Positions 36,219 to 36,388 of a DNA stretch of 36,388 nucleotides are shown here, one piece after another; the stretch's first letter is position 1, and the number at the start of each line of letters is the position of its first letter. This stretch comes from Phenylobacterium deserti. GTDB taxonomy: Bacteria; Pseudomonadota; Alphaproteobacteria; Caulobacterales; Caulobacteraceae. The stretch covers positions 1 through 36,388 of the forward strand of contig CALQQB010000045.1 in NCBI GenBank assembly GCA_943332615.1, in the 5' to 3' direction. Both the position numbers and the translations under genes were made by a program. The notes beneath the pieces were generated by a model, which saw only the letters and a list, made by a program, of their open reading frames with translations, did no database searches and was not told the DNA's origin.

Positions 36219-36388
36219 ATGGCCAGCGACGCTGACATGATCGAGGACAACAGCCGCCTGCTGCGCAGCCTGGCCGAGCTCAGCCTGGCCATGGCCGGCG
36301 ATCTTCAGGCCGCCCTCGCCAAGGCGGACAACGTCAGGGACGTCCTGGGTCTGGCCGGCGCCTTCGCCAAGATCGGCCGCTGCATGCG
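36219..36388 (+). CDS. Unknown protein under a LexA-type box (5' part only)
   Basis: The window ends after 56 codons. The visible part is helical: MASDADMIEDNSRLL, then RSLAELSLAMAGDLQAALAKA, DNVRDVLGLAGAFAKIGR. No signal peptide and no known domain. The middle helix resembles residues 20-55 of the hypothetical protein at 3045-3644 (shared L-A-x-A-x-D, A-L-A and late L-A...R spacing), suggesting a small paralogous family. No ribosome binding site precedes the ATG, consistent with a leaderless transcript. The operator makes DNA-damage induction likely. Confidence 0.75.
   Translation, partial: MASDADMIEDNSRLLRSLAELSLAMAGDLQAALAKADNVRDVLGLAGAFAKIGRCM

Overview
The window is GC-rich chromosomal DNA from an alphaproteobacterium, most likely of the Caulobacteraceae (Caulobacter/Phenylobacterium type). 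The evidence is: C4-pathway 5-aminolevulinate synthase; an HdaA-type DnaA-inactivating protein; a MucR/Ros-family regulator; Bpt-type leucyl transferase; a glyA-nrdR-rib-nusB-thiL cluster; a membrane H+-pyrophosphatase; and a GTTC-N7-GTTC element matching the alphaproteobacterial LexA box. The taxonomic call is inference. No rRNA, tRNA or CRISPR array was seen.

Left edge (1-3015): accessory DNA. The last 32 codons and probable right end of an IS66-family element are followed by a BsuBI/PstI-type restriction-modification pair on the minus strand (methyltransferase then endonuclease, GTGA overlap). Upstream of the methyltransferase lie three helically phased GACAACC repeats, two of them completed to inverted repeats, which look like an undescribed operator array.

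3045-14406: mostly housekeeping. An unknown protein, purM and rnd are followed by a 540 bp structured gene-free stretch. A minus-strand run then carries motB, bpt, hdaA, a CYTH-CHAD protein, ppk and ppx; the last three form a polyphosphate/triphosphate group.

14492-26751: an N-acetyltransferase, a two-gene Tat-exported molybdenum hydroxylase (IorAB-like) with an epoxide-hydrolase-like enzyme, hemB, and a valine-catabolism group (isobutyryl-CoA dehydrogenase, 3-hydroxyisobutyryl-CoA hydrolase, 3-hydroxyisobutyrate dehydrogenase). A VapBC toxin-antitoxin pair sits between the first two valine genes and is translationally coupled to the second. A predicted exported methyltransferase-like protein precedes the third. 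hemA, with two inverted repeats in its leader and a strong terminator, and a MucR-like regulator lacking most zinc ligands close this part.

26925-31927: glyA, nrdR, a RibD reductase domain without its deaminase half, ribE, ribH, nusB and thiL in a tight co-directional run. ribBA, often found between ribE and ribH in related genomes, is absent, and an 11 bp hairpin covers the ribH ribosome binding site at that junction.

31972-36388: a deletion-scarred HAD-phosphatase remnant, an exported two-lobed aspartic-protease-like protein, a secreted FliL-like protein, hppA with a strong terminator, and at the right edge the start of an unknown gene whose promoter and start codon are overlapped by a perfect GTTC-N7-GTTC box. 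This suggests an SOS-induced, possibly leaderless gene.
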